DNA of 64,000 nt from Calliopum simillimum (GCA_951812925.1 OX638368.1:23499187-23563186); one strand, 5' to 3'; counted from the stretch's first letter, positions 32,955-44,708 are shown. Notes: generated by a model not told the origin, from the sequence alone. A program made the numbers and translations.

Positions 32955-34439
32955 CAATTTACCTTTAAAATCACCTTTTTTTTTGTCAAAATATGGATCT
33001 GGGAATTAATTACAACAACAAAAAGTGTGTTCCTAATTTGGTTATTAAAATTATGAGTGAATAGTGGATTTTTTCGAAAAAATAACGGTTCTTTTGAAAA
33101 AATTGTTAAAATTTTTGAAAAATCTTCAAAACTCGAAAACTAACTAACTAAACTAAGGTAATTAGAAAATTTCTGGGGCACCCTGAGTCCTCCTTATATA
33201 CGCCCCTAAAACCTCAACACCAACAATAGAAACGATGATAACACTTTCCAAATCTGTCTAACGTCTTCCGACTTATAACAGTTTTATATCTGGCCCATCA
33301 AGCATTGTTCTGCCTTTTCCATTGGCGTCAGTTGGCAGGGGGGCGAGAAATTACTTTGTTCATACAAAAATCTATGTGAAATCGACTTTGCTTGGTGTTT
33401 TCCAGCATGTTGTAGGAAAATTCTAGAAATTAGGTTTTTTTTTAAGTTAGTCATGCATGACAAAATGCCGTTGTTGCTTCTGTTTCGTGGGCGTCCCGAG
33501 TTTGAAAAAATAAATCTAAATTGATCTCCTTCAAGAGACATTGAAACCAATGTTAAAAATAAAAAAATTTAAATAAACAGATACAAAAATAGTCATTAAC
33601 ATATCGTCGGGTTAAAACTATGTAGACATCTACATTTTTTGCAAAATAAATTTTTCCTATAAGCGCCAAAATGCTCCCTTCCAAACTATTGCCTTGACCC
33701 TATTTTTTCAGTGAATTTTGCCCTTCCAGAATTTTTTTTTTGCGTTTGAAAATCAGTGATCTACAAGTTAAATTGAGGAGTTATTTTTCAAAAGGGCGTA
33801 AAACCATGTTAAACAAATTTTCAGTAATGAGAAAAAACTTTTATAGGCAGTTTACAATCACTTTTTTGTTTTAATGTCTCCAGTGTTATAGCGAGTTGAC
33901 CAAAGATTCTAATCCCTTTAACATTTTGTGGTAACATATTTGTGGTAATTGCAAAAAGTAAAAAACATTTGGAAATAAGCCCTTTTGTTCTGAAACGTTT
34001 GGAAATAAGCCCTTTTGTTTCGAAATCACTCTTATTTCACCATTTGGAAGTATATTCTGATGTCTATAGGCATGGCATGTAAGCACCTATATAGCCTGAG
34101 GCATAAAAAAAATATTAAAATTTTTTTTGGCCACTATTCGAAATACGTCTTTTTGTATCAAACTCTAAAAATTTCTATGAAATTATATGGAAATAAGTCC
34201 TTTTGTTCTGAAATGCGACTTTTGATCACGATTTTACCTCGGAAAAATGTATTTTTGTGATGAATTTTGAACCTAGAGGATGCATTTTAGCATGATAATG
34301 GTGATGGCATTCTTAGGTTTGTTCGAGGTTGGAAGTGGTTTCACTCCCTTTTGAATAATCACTCCTCAATTTGAGTTAGAAAAAGTTTAATTTGATTTTA
34401 AAAATGACTAATATGATGTAGATAGGCTTGACTTGAAGT
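32955..34439. other. Unassigned DNA with a short recurring motif
   Basis: GGAAATAAGCCCTTTTGTT occurs at about 33971, 34001 and, with one change, 34190. No protein family is recognised in the frames present. Confidence 0.35.
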
Positions 34440-36445
34440 GGAGCACTGGACAATGTTCTCTAACTTGGAATATCTCGCGTTTGCAGATTATATATGGGCA
34501 AATCCGAAAATAATCTCCTCTTATATGACCCAGTTTTTTAAAAAAAAAAATTTTTTCATGTACAATAACCAAATGTGGTGGAATTTATTCCTAGGCGCAT
34601 AAGCTGAAATTTCCAACAGGCGAACAAAAAAATTTCGACCTGAGGGGGTGTCAGGAGGTCGTTTTATCTGAAAATTTTGAGAAAATCGAGATTTTTCGAT
34701 AATATACGGGAGAGCACATATTTCAGAAGTAATAGATATGTTACGGGGCACCTTTCCAAATATTCTGAAGTAAGATTTAAAAACATCGTATGTGGGTCGT
34801 GGCGTCAGAATGGGTTCAAAAGTTTAAATCACTCATTACGGCCACGTAACAGGTCCTAAAATTCTGAAAAAAATCAAGCAAGTTCCTTGATAAAATATAA
34901 ATCGACTTTGTTCATGATATTTTTTAATCTAAGCGCCCCCTGCCGAGTAAAAAATGAAAAACGCTAAATTTTGGGTAAAAAATGCGATTATTGGCGATAT
35001 GCGATTGAGCACACCATAGCGACACATAGGGAAAGATAGCGGGATATCTAACAAATATTCTGGAGTATAATTCAGAAAAATAGTATGTGGGTCGTGGCGT
35101 CAGAATGGGTTCAAAAGTTTAAATCACTCATTACGGCCACGTAACAGGTCCTAAAATTCTGAAAAAAATCAAGCAAATTCCTTGATAGAAAATAAAGCGA
35201 ATTTGTTTATGATGTTTTTTTAATTTAAGCGCCCCCTGCCGAGTAAAAAATTAAAAACGCTAATTTTTGGGTAAAAAACGTGATTTTTGGCGAAAAGCGA
35301 AATTTTGAGTTTTTTAATTTTTTGCTCCAAATGAGGGGCTCAAATTAAAAAAACATCATAAAAAAAGTCGATTTATTTTTTCTCAAGAAATTTGCTTGAT
35401 TTTTTTCAGAATTTAAGGACCTGTTACGTGGCCGTAATGAGCGATTTAAACTTTTTAACCCATTCTGGCGCCACAACCCACATAGGATTTTTTTGAATTT
35501 TACTCCAGAATGTTTGTTAGATATCTCGCTATCTTGCCTTATGTGTCGCTATGGTGTGCTCGATCGCATATCGCCAATAATCGCATTTTGTACCCAAAAA
35601 TTAGCGTTTTTAATTTTTTACTCGGCAGGGGGCGCTCAAATTAAGAAAACATCTTGAACAAATTCGTTTTATTTTCTATCAAGGAATTAGCTTAATTTTT
35701 TCAGAATTTTAGGACCTGTTACATGGCCGTAATGAGCGATTCAAACTTTTTAACCCATTCTGACGCTACGACCCACATACGATTTTTCTGAATTTTACTC
35801 CTGAATATTTGTTAGATATCCCGCTATCTTACCCTATGTGTCGCTATGGTGTGCTCGATCGCATATCGCCAATAATCGCATTTTTTACCCAAAATTTAGA
35901 GTTTTTCATTTTTTACTCGGCAGGGGGCGCTTAGATTAAAAAATATCATGAGCAAAGTCGATTTATTTTTTATCAAGGAACTTGCTTGATTTTTTTCAGA
36001 ATTTTAGGACCTGTTATGTGGCCGTAATGAGTGATTTAGACTTTTTAACCCATTCTGTACCCACGACCCACATGCGATGTTTTTGAATTTTACTTCAGAA
36101 TATTTGGAAAGGTGCCCCGTAACATATCTACTACTTCTGAAATATGTGCTCTCCCGTATATTATCGAAAATCTCGATTTTCTCAAAATTTTCAGATAAAA
36201 CGACCTCCTGACACCCCCTCAGGTCGAAATTTTTTTGTTCGCCTATTGGAAATTTTAGCTTATGCGTCTAGGAATAAATTCCACCACATTTGGTTATTGT
36301 ACAAGAAAAATTTTTTTTTTTAAAAACTGGGTCATATAAGAGGAGATTATTTTCGGATTTGCCCATATAGCCTCACCTTCTAAGCGACTTCAGGTCTATT
36401 TCGGAAGAAGTAGGCCTGAATATCAACAAAAATAAAGTATAAGTC
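34440..36445 (+). pseudogene. LINE reverse-transcriptase fragment split by a foldback element
   Basis: Left of the insertion the frame gives LEYLAFADY, the YxADD-type catalytic box of reverse transcriptase. Right of it (36366 on) the sequence resumes with LSDFRSISEEVGLNINKNKV, the segment that follows that box in non-LTR elements (GLxINxxKT). So one short RT fragment spans the insertion point. Frames are broken, and only about 140 bp of coding sequence remains in total. Confidence 0.6.
34495..36365. mobile_element. 1.87-kb foldback element with TATA target
   Basis: The termini TGGGCAAATCCGAAAATAAT and the exact complement are flanked by TATA on both sides (34491-34494, 36366-36369). Arms are long and well matched, with GACCTCCTGACACCCCCTCA in one and its complement in the other. 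Inside each arm is a roughly 295-bp unit containing GGGTCGTGGCGTCAGAATGG, TTACGGCCACGTAACAGGTC and AAGCGCCCCCTGCCGAGTAA. There are two units on the left and three on the right, around a centre near 35330. No coding sequence is present. Confidence 0.85.
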
Positions 36446-36621
36446 ATTATTTTTCATAGCGCACAACGTTGAGTGATTAAGTTTATTTTTATGTGTAAAT
36501 TAACCTTTTATGCACATTATTCTATCAAACTTTGACATAAATGAAGATGTATATAATTCATATATCAGTGGAGGATCCAGCATTGTCAAAAGGGGGGCCG
36601 TTTGACTACATTTATAGATAA
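36446..36621. other. Unassigned DNA with a hAT-like end
   Basis: CAGTGGAGGATCCAGCATTG at about 36567 followed by GGGGGGCCG resembles one terminus of a hAT-type MITE. No partner end is found. Confidence 0.3.
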
Positions 36622-36862
36622 TCAGGCATGTTCTGAAATCCGATTCACTCCGGAAACGGAATGAAAGCAATCTTCAAGAGCTCCGCAATTCGATAATTAA
36701 CACCAAATTAGATTTATGTTTCGGTAAATCGAAAAGGAGCCATTAGCATATTTTATTTGCTGAAATACTAATCCGATTCCATTTTATTTGTCGTAATGCA
36801 GAGCTCTTAAAAATTGCTTTCATTCCGTTTCCGAAGTTAATCGGATTTCAGAACATGCCTGA
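36622..36862. mobile_element. 241-bp MITE with about 62-bp inverted ends
   Basis: The left end TCAGGCATGTTCTGAAATCC is inverted at the right (GGATTTCAGAACATGCCTGA). Pairing covers GGAAACGGAATGAAAGCAAT and GAGCTC. An AAT microsatellite follows directly at 36863-36883. Confidence 0.75.
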
Positions 36863-36938
36863 ATAATAATAATAATAATAATCATAAAAGCGTAAAAATG
36901 TAGACAGTACAAAACTTTTCATATTTAATTAATATATA

Positions 36939-38224
36939 CGAGGGCTGCTAGATATATTTCTGGCCTAATAATGAAAATGCGAATATTTATCGTCAAAAAT
37001 GGTTTTATTGTGTTTCAAAGTATTCTCCAGCATGATTTATACACTTTTGCATGCGCTCAAACCAATTTTCGAAGCACTTTTCCCACTCCGATTGAGACAC
37101 CTCCAAAACATGGTTTTTGAACGCTTCAGCAGCATCTTCTGGCGACGAAAATCGTTGACCACGCATTTTTTTCTTTATGTGCGGGAATAAAAAGGAGTCA
37201 TTGGGTGCCAAATCAGGGCTGTACGGCGGATGACCCATCAATTCGACGTTTTGACCGGTCAAAAAGGCGCTGGTTTGAGCCGATGTGTGAGAGCTCGCAT
37301 TGTCATGGTGAACAATGATTCGTCTTCTCTTGTTCGTTTTTCGAATTTCTCCGAAGATTTCAGGCAAACAAATTGTGGTGTACCACTCAGAATTGACCGT
37401 CCTACGTTGTTCAAGCGGAACAGTCGCCACATGACCAGTTTTGCCGAAGAAACAGGCGACCATTTGCTTCGTAGTGCTTCTTCCACGAACAACTTTCGTT
37501 GGCTTTGGCTCGTCTTCGAAGACCCACATGGTCGATTGCTGTTTTGTTTCGGACTCATACGCATAGATCCATGATTCGTCACCTGTGACGATCTTATAAA
37601 CGTCTTTTGAAGCACCGCGATCGTATTTTTTCAACATTTCTTTGCACCAATCGACACGAGCCTTTTTTTGAGCGATTGTCAAATTGTGCGGGATCCAACG
37701 AGAAAAAACCATTTTTACTGCCAGGTGTTCATGCAATATCGAATGTATTGGAGTGGAACTAATGCCCAAAGATGCTTCTATCTCACGGTGTGTCACATGA
37801 TGATCTAGCATTATCAGTTCACGCACGGCATCAATGTTCTCAGGCACAACGGCCGTTTTTGGACGACCTTCACGGAATTCGTCTTTGAGCGAGCGTCGGC
37901 CACGATTGAATTCATGAAACCAGTTTTTCACAGTGCTATAGGATAGTGCTTCATCGTCATACAAAGATTTAAGTTCATTGATGCACTCTTGTCGTGATAA
38001 TCCACGTCGAAAGTTGTGAAAAATGATCGCACGAAAATGTTTACGAGTTAATTTTTTTTGCCAAATTGATTTTTTCAAGTCACTGTAAACAACACAAATG
38101 ATGGTCGTACGTTAAAACGTTCTGAGTACGTTTATGCTAAAAAATGTCAAACTTTCCAATGGCAATGTCAGATTGCACCTAGCAACACTTAGTGTTGCCT
38201 AGGCCAGAAATATATCTAGCAGCC
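36939..38224 (-). mobile_element. DD34D mariner, apparently complete
   Basis: Inverted ends with GGGCTGCTAGATATATTTCT and AGGCCAGAAATATATCTAGC lie at 36939 and 38224, with TA next to both (36937-36938, 38225-38226). The right end lacks the last few bases of the left (CGAGGG versus GG). The length, about 1.29 kb, is standard for mariner. One uninterrupted transposase is inside. Confidence 0.9.
37005..38078 (-). CDS. DD34D mariner transposase, intact frame
   Basis: 357 residues, near the usual 340-360. The N-terminal half is the paired helix-turn-helix region (AIIFHNFRRGLSRQECINEL; STVKNWFHEFNRGRRSL; EGRPKTAVVPENIDAVR). WIPHNLT corresponds to the WVPHEL linker motif. TGDESWIYAYE holds the first Asp, IVHHDNASSHT the second and YSPDLAPNDSFLF the third, with 34 residues between the last two (DD34D). 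No stop or frameshift is seen. The usual DY after AP(S/N) is DS here, a small deviation beside the catalytic Asp. The enzyme would cut and paste elements with matching ends at TA. I infer recent activity from the intact frame but cannot show it. Confidence 0.9.
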   Translation of the reverse strand: MKKSIWQKKLTRKHFRAIIFHNFRRGLSRQECINELKSLYDDEALSYSTVKNWFHEFNRGRRSLKDEFREGRPKTAVVPENIDAVRELIMLDHHVTHREIEASLGISSTPIHSILHEHLAVKMVFSRWIPHNLTIAQKKARVDWCKEMLKKYDRGASKDVYKIVTGDESWIYAYESETKQQSTMWVFEDEPKPTKVVRGRSTTKQMVACFFGKTGHVATVPLEQRRTVNSEWYTTICLPEIFGEIRKTNKRRRIIVHHDNASSHTSAQTSAFLTGQNVELMGHPPYSPDLAPNDSFLFPHIKKKMRGQRFSSPEDAAEAFKNHVLEVSQSEWEKCFENWFERMQKCINHAGEYFETQ

Positions 38225-38382
38225 TACATTTAAAAAAAAAAAAAAACAGAATGTTTTTAAAATCTTTACCTACATATAATTTAAAAAAAATGTAATTACT
38301 TGGTTTGAGAGAGGGGGTGATCGCCACTGTCATATATTCGATTTAATAATCGTCAAAAGTAGAGTGTTGTTTTAAACTAGTA
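38225..38382. other. Short spacer
   Basis: A poly(A) tract follows the mariner end; nothing else. Confidence 0.3.
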
Positions 38383-40060
38383 AAATGGAATTGGAGTTTT
38401 CAGATAGTAGAGATGAAGAGAGAAAACTTTGAATCGTCATTCTCTGCTGGTGGTGTTTTAAGTGCCGAAGCCGCCGCTAAGCATAATAAACAAGCACTAC
38501 CAGAAACTTGGAAAAAAAATTTAACTAAAGAAAAGAGAATGCGAGGTGAATCTTACCTTGGATATGTGAGGGATTCGAATGAGGCTATTGCTACAGGTGT
38601 TCCAAGATCTGAAAGAAATGGGCCCTTCTTGCAAAACTGAATTTTGCCGAAAGAGCACTAAAAGATTTTGTTCTTTGTTTCACTCCGAAGACAGAAAAAA
38701 CATTTTAACAAAGTTCTGTACTGAACTAGAACTGGAGTGGAAAACAAAGTTTTGTCTGCTCTTTGAAAGATAAAGTATCAGTCAAGCAAAAAAGAACAGA
38801 ATCAGAGGTTTCTCAAAGATCTAAGAGCTTTGTGTACTATTTAAAATATAATAACGAATCCCATGTAAGCATGTAAAAAATATTTCTGAATACTTTGGGA
38901 TTAAAAGAGCAAATGGTTTTCAACTGGTCGAAAAAGAGTCATGCAGGTGTAACACTCCAAGCAACACAAAAAAAAAAAAAAAAAATGAAATCAACCGGGA
39001 GACCTAATGATAAAGGAGTTACTCGAGCTCACCATTTAAGCAAATTTTTTGAAGACATACCAAAACTTCCTTCTCGTTATTGCAAACTTTATTTAGAAAC
39101 AGTTTTCAAAAGCAAGACTCATCTCTATGAAATATATAAAAAAAAAATGTTACGACGAAATTTTGCAACCCGTTTCAAGTTGCTACTTTGATAATGAATT
39201 CGAGAATCTAAATTCAAGTATTTGTAAGCCAAAGAAGGAAAGGTGTGATATATGTTGCGGTTTCGAAACAAAGAATGTGACTCAAGAAGAACATGATAAG
39301 CATATCAACAAGAAAAAGACTGCTTGATTAGAAAAAGAAGCCGATAAGAAATAAGCTGTAAATGGTAAAAGTTTGCCTTAAAGTACAAGCTAGTGCCATG
39401 AATTATAAGACAAAATTATGTTGCCATAATTTCACAATTTACAATATGGGTACAAGTGAAGTTGTTTGCTGTTAATGGCATGAGTGTGAAGGAGAACTTC
39501 AAGCTTCAAATTTTGCATCCTGTCTTATAGACTATGTATATTGTTGAAAAAGTACGAGCCAAAACAGAAACGTAACTATGGCTAATACATTACTAGATCC
39601 GGATATAAAGAAGAATGTATTGATAACGTAAAAATATTTGGAGAAAGGTCACACCCAAATGGAGTGCGATTCCGTACAATCAGTAATTGGATCGAAATTG
39701 CAACAATAACGAAAGATGCCAAGAAGAAAAACCGAAAATATGAAGTGAAATATCTTACATTTAATTTTTTTAAAGACTTTTTCGCAATTACAATCATACC
39801 AATCCATTAGACCTAGTAAAAAAACTGGAGATCCTGTGGTAACTGACATAAGACAGTTAAGTTATGAACCAACAGGCAACATACGGCACAAACTATATTT
39901 TTGTGATGAACTTTAAGACTTACCAACCAGACCAAAACTAATCAAAGCTGTGCAGTTAAACAAATGTATACGGAAGAAAGTTGAAAGATTTGCAGGATCT
40001 TAAAGCCATACTACCAAAAGACTGTCATTCTTTTGATGATACCTTACCAAAGGTTGAATA
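38383..40060 (+). pseudogene. Decayed transposon-related gene of a common insect family
   Basis: Successive frames resemble a family of uncharacterised insect proteins. First is the N-terminal block ALPETWKKNLTKEKRMRGES, then GPSCKTEFCRKSTKRFCSLF and HSEDRKNILTKF (Cys-rich, EDRKxI). HLSKFFEDIPKLPSRYCKLY follows, then KPKKERCDICCGFETKNVTQ (about 39226), then MNYKTKLCCHNFTIYNMGTS with a WHECEGELQASNFASCLIDY block (about 39398-39534). The later part (39600-40060) is more decayed. Poly(A) runs and many frameshifts and stops break it. Such proteins are repetitive in insect genomes and likely transposon-derived, but I cannot name the superfamily. Confidence 0.5.
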
Positions 40061-41321
40061 ATTATCTTATTTAATTGTATTGAATATTTTGTTTTTGTTG
40101 AGGAAATTTTTCTGTTAAATATTTGGAAATAAGAAGATTGGATATATAATTGCACACATACGTTGAATTGATAATGGTTTTGTAATTTTTCTTCACTTCA
40201 ACAACTCAAATAAATCTATTTTGTTGAGTACTTTAACTTTTTATTTTAATTTCAATAAGCAGTAAGTCACACAAAACTTGAAACTAATAAGGCGTAAGTC
40301 CCATTTTAATGAATCTAATAGTTATACCTAAAAAACCATTAAAATAAATGCACATTCGTATAATAATATTTTCGTTAATTTTTTGTTTCCAAAGAAACTT
40401 TGTGGGAAAATCGTTTTTTTCGTCTCCTGAACATTAGATCATTTTGACTTACGTCGTATTAGAATTAGGGTGACGATATCTTTATACTAAAAGTTCAAGC
40501 AAATCTTAACCTACATGTACTCGGTATGTCAACAATTACCGCTAGGGTCTGTGAGAGTAATTTGAAATGTTGTCACTTACTCCTTTGTGCCGTCATAAAG
40601 ATCAAAACAATAGAAAATTGTGCATTTCACAAGACGTCAAGTAATTTTGAATTTTTTTTCTTTTAAATTTCTATACAAATAACGAAATAAAGTTGCGAAG
40701 ACAACACTCAATGATGAATTGTTTATAAATTGATGCTAATTTATAATTTCCCGCTGGATGCTTTCTTAATTAGAAAAGTTTTCAAGATTGACGTGTTTTA
40801 AAGGTTGGCATGTGTAATTGAATTTTTTTCATTTTGTCGTTTCTTCACTTCACCCCATGGCCCTTAGATTTAAAAAGAAATAAATTTTTTTGTTAAAGAA
40901 GAAGCTACCAACGTTTTGGTCACTTTCCTGTTTCAGTGGTTTGTTTTTTTTTTTTTTTTTTTTTTTGTATTTTTGCACGTGAAAAACTTAAAGGAACTGG
41001 TTTGTTTCCTCAAACCCACTGCTTAAAATAAAAAAGAAAAACTAGTTTTCCTGCAGTTATCTTTTTTGCATTAAAAGAGGATAATAGGACAATAAAAACA
41101 ATAAATATATATATGTACTTATATAGTTTGAAAAGGATGCTTCCTTTTTTTTAAACTACATCTGGGCAAATTTATGACAAAATTCGAGTATAATAGATGA
41201 TTTAGGAAGATTTAAAAAAAAAAACAAAAATTTATACATTTCTTATGCGTTCTCCGGCTGCTTAAAAGTTTTTAGAAAAGAAAACATATTCGATACAGAA
41301 ATCTCTGTTTTAATGTAAGCT
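40061..41321. other. Unassigned DNA rich in A and T tracts
   Basis: T tract at about 40946-40966. No gene or element ends are recognised. Confidence 0.35.
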
Positions 41322-41715
41322 AGAACCGCCCAGTGGTCAAAATTCGACCACAAATGTATTAAATAATTTTGGTACTTTTTGGACACTTAAGTAAGTACTT
41401 TTTTTTTTGGTGCTATTTGGTACAAAAAAGAAAAGCTCATTTATCATCGCAGGTATTTTTCAAGTGAAATATAAAAAAAAAACAAAAAACATGAAATCAG
41501 TGCTACACTTTTTGTTTTTCTCTTTGTGCTTTATCCTTTTTTCAGCTCTGTGTGACCGTGTATTTTGTTGTTGTTAGTATTGAAAAATTTGAATTGAATT
41601 TTACGTGGCTTAAAGTCAAAATTTTAACATAACTTTAACTTTGTGCACATCTACACACAAATACCTTTCTAACGATGTATAATTTAAAGTCGTACTCCAT
41701 TTCTAACATAGTAAA
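41322..41715 (+). repeat. Dispersed repeat family X, most complete copy
   Basis: It starts near CAGTGGTCAAAATTCGACCA and ends near GTACTCCATTTCTAACAT. It contains TTTCTCTTTGTGCTTTATCC in the middle. Parts recur at 42600-42658 plus 43583-43770 (inverse), 48958-50150 (inverse, split) and about 60900-60990. It has no coding sequence. The start looks like a Tc1-type terminus but the end is not its inverse, so the class is open. Confidence 0.65.
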
Positions 41716-42599
41716 AAAAGGTGGACAAGTTCTTGTCTTGCTTATTAATATATAGATATAGTCACATAAAAGTGGAGTCGAAAATAAAATTTTCAATTAA
41801 TTTAGTGCTTGGCGCCAGTAACCCAAAAAAAAAGGAAAAAAACTGGTACAACAGGAAAGCAGCTTAAAAAACAACCCAGTTCTTGGTGTAAAGTTATTCC
41901 AGTCATGTTGTATATTATACAATGTATAACTAGCGATTGATATTTAAAATGTAAGGCAATTTTCAACCCTCAACGAAACTGATTTTAACTTATAAATTCC
42001 TCTATATACATGCATACATATATCAGCGAGTGCGAGTGTATATGTATAATCTCATACATATGTGCTTGTAATAATTATCCATTACAATGTCACTTAGTCC
42101 TTCGACAACCCTCTGTATATTTTCTTCTTCTCTGCATTTTTTTTTTCTTCGTTTCTGAAGGGATGCCATCCCTTTTAATGCTTAAGAGAAGAAAATCACA
42201 AGGACATCTTTGGGTGCTATGTAAAATTCTAAAGAAGAAAACAAAAAAAGCTATCGTCCCCTTTTTTCGCCAATAAAACTATAGCATAGTGGGATGAAAA
42301 GATGTAAGCTATTGCAAATTTTCCTTGAATCCTTATGTTTGAGATAAAAATTCAAGCGCTGTTTTTTTGTTACTCCTAAAAAAGACATCGAAATTGCAAT
42401 GAAAAAAATAAAGCTGAGTTTAGCTCAAACTTGTCAACTTCATATTGTATTTCACATTCTTGGGCGAAATTTTTACAATTTGTTGCATCGATTCAGCTTA
42501 TGCTATCAAAATTGTATCTTTTAAATGTTTATCGTAAAAAGTTGTAGAACTGGATTGTAATCTATATATTAATACGCAAGACAAAAATTTGTCCTCCTT
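41716..42599. other. Unassigned DNA
   Basis: No reading frame with a known domain; simple TACATA repeats near 42005-42030. Confidence 0.3.
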
Positions 42600-42658
42600 T
42601 TTTACTATGTAAAAAATGGAGTACGACTTTGAATTATACACCATTAGAAAGGTATTTA

Positions 42659-43580
42659 CAGTCTGTTAAATAAGAGCGTGGTCACGATTACTCGCGATCG
42701 GTAAAGTATAATGCTGTAATTTTTTTTTCTCACACAGAGGGCAGTATTGTCCTTCATGCTTCGTGAAAGTGAATCAGCTGAACACTCTTTTCAATGCGTT
42801 CTCAGCATTTTTCCAAAACATACTTTGAACAAGATTTTGCGCATACTCTTCTGAAAACGACCTCCAAATTTTGTGAATGCGTCGAACCAGCTGTTTCAAG
42901 TTGCAGGGTCGGTTTTTCTGAAGCTTCATCTTCATTTGCGCCCAAACGTTTTCAATTGGATTGGCATCGGGCGACTGAGACGGCCAATCCAAAGTCACGA
43001 CACCATTTTGTCTTTGGCCCATTCAAGACGTTTTTGGACATGTTTTTCACTGAGCATCGGTTTTTGCAAAGTACTTCGGTATTTCACACTATTTGCAATC
43101 AAATGATTACGAATAGTTCCGTGGGAGATATTCAAACCTTTTTGGGACAATTTCGAAGCACCTTCACGCAAAGTTAATGTTGGATTTTTCGAAAATAGAG
43201 CACAGATCAGTTTTTCCTGTTTTTCCGTCACTACACCGACAGACCCGCGATTTGGAAAGTCATCGACATTTTTTTCTTCTTTGAAGCGATTCACCCACTT
43301 ACTCACAAACTGTTTCGACTTTTGCATATACTTCGCAGCCGCCGCTTGGGTCATTTTGGGACCTTTGGGGTGCAAACACAAAAAAACGGCTTCAAAGCGC
43401 GACGCGTACGCGGTACTCATTTTGGAAAAATGCTGAGAACGCATTGAAAAGAGTGGTCAGCTGATTCACTTTCACGAAGCATGAAGGACAATACTGCCCT
43501 CTGTGTGAGAAAAAAAAAATTACAGCATTATACTTTACCGATCGCGAGTAATCGTGACCACGCTCTTATTTAACAGACTG
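42659..43580 (-). mobile_element. Tc1-like deletion derivative with 163-bp inverted ends
   Basis: The ends CAGTCTGTTAAATAAGAGCG and the complement are near-perfect over about 163 bp (42659-42821 and 43418-43580) and flanked by TA. They include ATCGCGAGTAATCGTGACCA and AGGACAATACTGCCCTCTGT. The inner edges reach into the transposase gene on both sides, so the same sequence forms part of its start and of its last codons. The middle of the gene is deleted. The element is 922 bp. Confidence 0.9.
42774..43420 (-). pseudogene. Tc1-like transposase with catalytic middle deleted
   Basis: From ATG at 43420 the N-terminal part has the helix-turn-helix domain (MTQAAAAKYMQKSKQFVSKW and LTLREGASKLSQKGLNISHG) and ends near LEWAKDKMV. 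After a junction near 43000, in a new frame, the C-terminal part starts TLDWPSQSPDANPIENVW, carrying the third acidic motif region of Tc1-like enzymes, and ends KNAENALKRVFS. The segments with the first two catalytic Asp residues are missing and the frame is shifted, so the enzyme is dead. An upstream ATG at 43444 (MRSQHFSK) is possible, but it lies within the inverted repeat. Confidence 0.85.
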
Positions 43581-43607
43581 TATGTACAGATGTGCAGAAA
43601 GTTAAAA

Positions 43608-44708
43608 TTATTTAAATATGTTGCCCTTAAGCCTGCCAAAATTTAATACAAATTTTTCAATATTCACAACAGCAAAATGCTCGGTCACACACAGCTGAAA
43701 AGAGGATAAAGCACAAAGAGAAAAATATAAAGCATAGCACTGTTCGTCTTTTTTGTTTTCTTTACGTTTCACATTTGTCATTGTACCAGAGATGGTACGA
43801 ATTTGATTTTGTGGAAGTTTGCGCCACTCTCGTTGAAGGGCCACTTTTAGCGCATCAACGCTCTGGTATTTTTTAGTCAAGACCTTCCTGTCCAACAGCC
43901 ATTGTTGAGCAGAAATGAAGCTAGGAACGTTTTTTTCTAACCATTCTTGATTCACACGAGCTTTGTGTGACGGTGCCGAGTCTTGTTGGAATGTCCATGG
44001 CTTGCGACCGAAATGTTTGCGTGCCCACGGTAGTAAAGCACCCTCCAACACTGATTCACGATACACCTGGGCGTTTACTTTGACGCCAGCGCCCAAAAAA
44101 ACGAGTGGTGAGCGCCCATCAGCAGTCACTGCAGCCCAAACCATCACATGCGGTGGTGCCTGCGTCCTGGGGGCCAAACGAACATTCAAATTTTTGTAGG
44201 ACCTCTCTGTCAAGTAAACCCGATCATTTTGTTTGTTTACATATTGCTGGATACAGTAATTTTTCTCATCAGAGAAGACAATTTGTGACAGATTTCCGGC
44301 GGCGTGCAAGCGCAACAACTCCTTGGCTCTATCGAGCCTAACTTTTTTTTGAGCAGGAGTGAGATCATGCGCCTTTTGGAACTTGAGAGCCTTTAGTCCG
44401 AGCTTGTTTGACAATATGTGTTGCATTCGTTCACGCGATATTTTCAGCTCGGCAGCCATTTGTCTGCCACTGCGTCTCGGATTTCGCTCAATTCTGGCCT
44501 TCACCTTTCGAACCATTTCTGGTGATGTTGCAGTTATTTTTCGACCACCACCATGTCGTTTGGCAACGCTGCCGGTACCATTGTAACGTGTTATGGTCCG
44601 ATACACAAACATTTTATTCACTTTTAAATGTTTCAGCTCACGAACAATTGCTGGTTGCGATTTTCCAGCCAAATAAAGAGCAATCACACTATTACGTTTG
44701 AATTTCAT
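43608..44708 (-). pseudogene. Second Tc1-like transposase, third catalytic Asp lost
   Basis: A 366-codon frame with an N-terminal helix-turn-helix region (residues 1-115). SDEKN gives the first Asp (D147) and FQQDSAPSHKAR the second (D243). The sequence then jumps from SFISAQQW (residue 270) to LLDRKVLTKKYQSVDALKVA, so the segment that should hold SPDLNPxD is deleted without a frameshift. The enzyme cannot be catalytic. After about residue 312 (TNVKRKENKK) the frame reads into family X sequence, so the last 50 or so residues are not genuine. No inverted ends are clear around it, in particular not at 44710-44880. Confidence 0.8.

Larger units (their letters stand above)
42600..43770 (-). repeat. 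Family X copy, split by a Tc1-like insertion
   Basis: 42600-42658 and 43583-43770 together match, in inverse orientation, the right half of the copy at 41322-41715 (GGAGTACGACTTTGAATTAT on one side; GATAAAGCACAAAGAGAAAA on the other). The Tc1-like element occupies the gap at a TA. Confidence 0.7.

Noticed and set aside
37230..37615. Plus and minus frames of 114-118 codons inside the mariner
   Set aside because: Shadows of the transposase gene in other frames.
43608..43770. C-terminal 50 residues of the second Tc1-like protein
   Set aside because: This part is family X sequence read through, also found without the gene at 41.5 kb.
44359..44701. Plus-strand frames of 75-97 codons
   Set aside because: Antisense shadows of the Tc1-like transposase.
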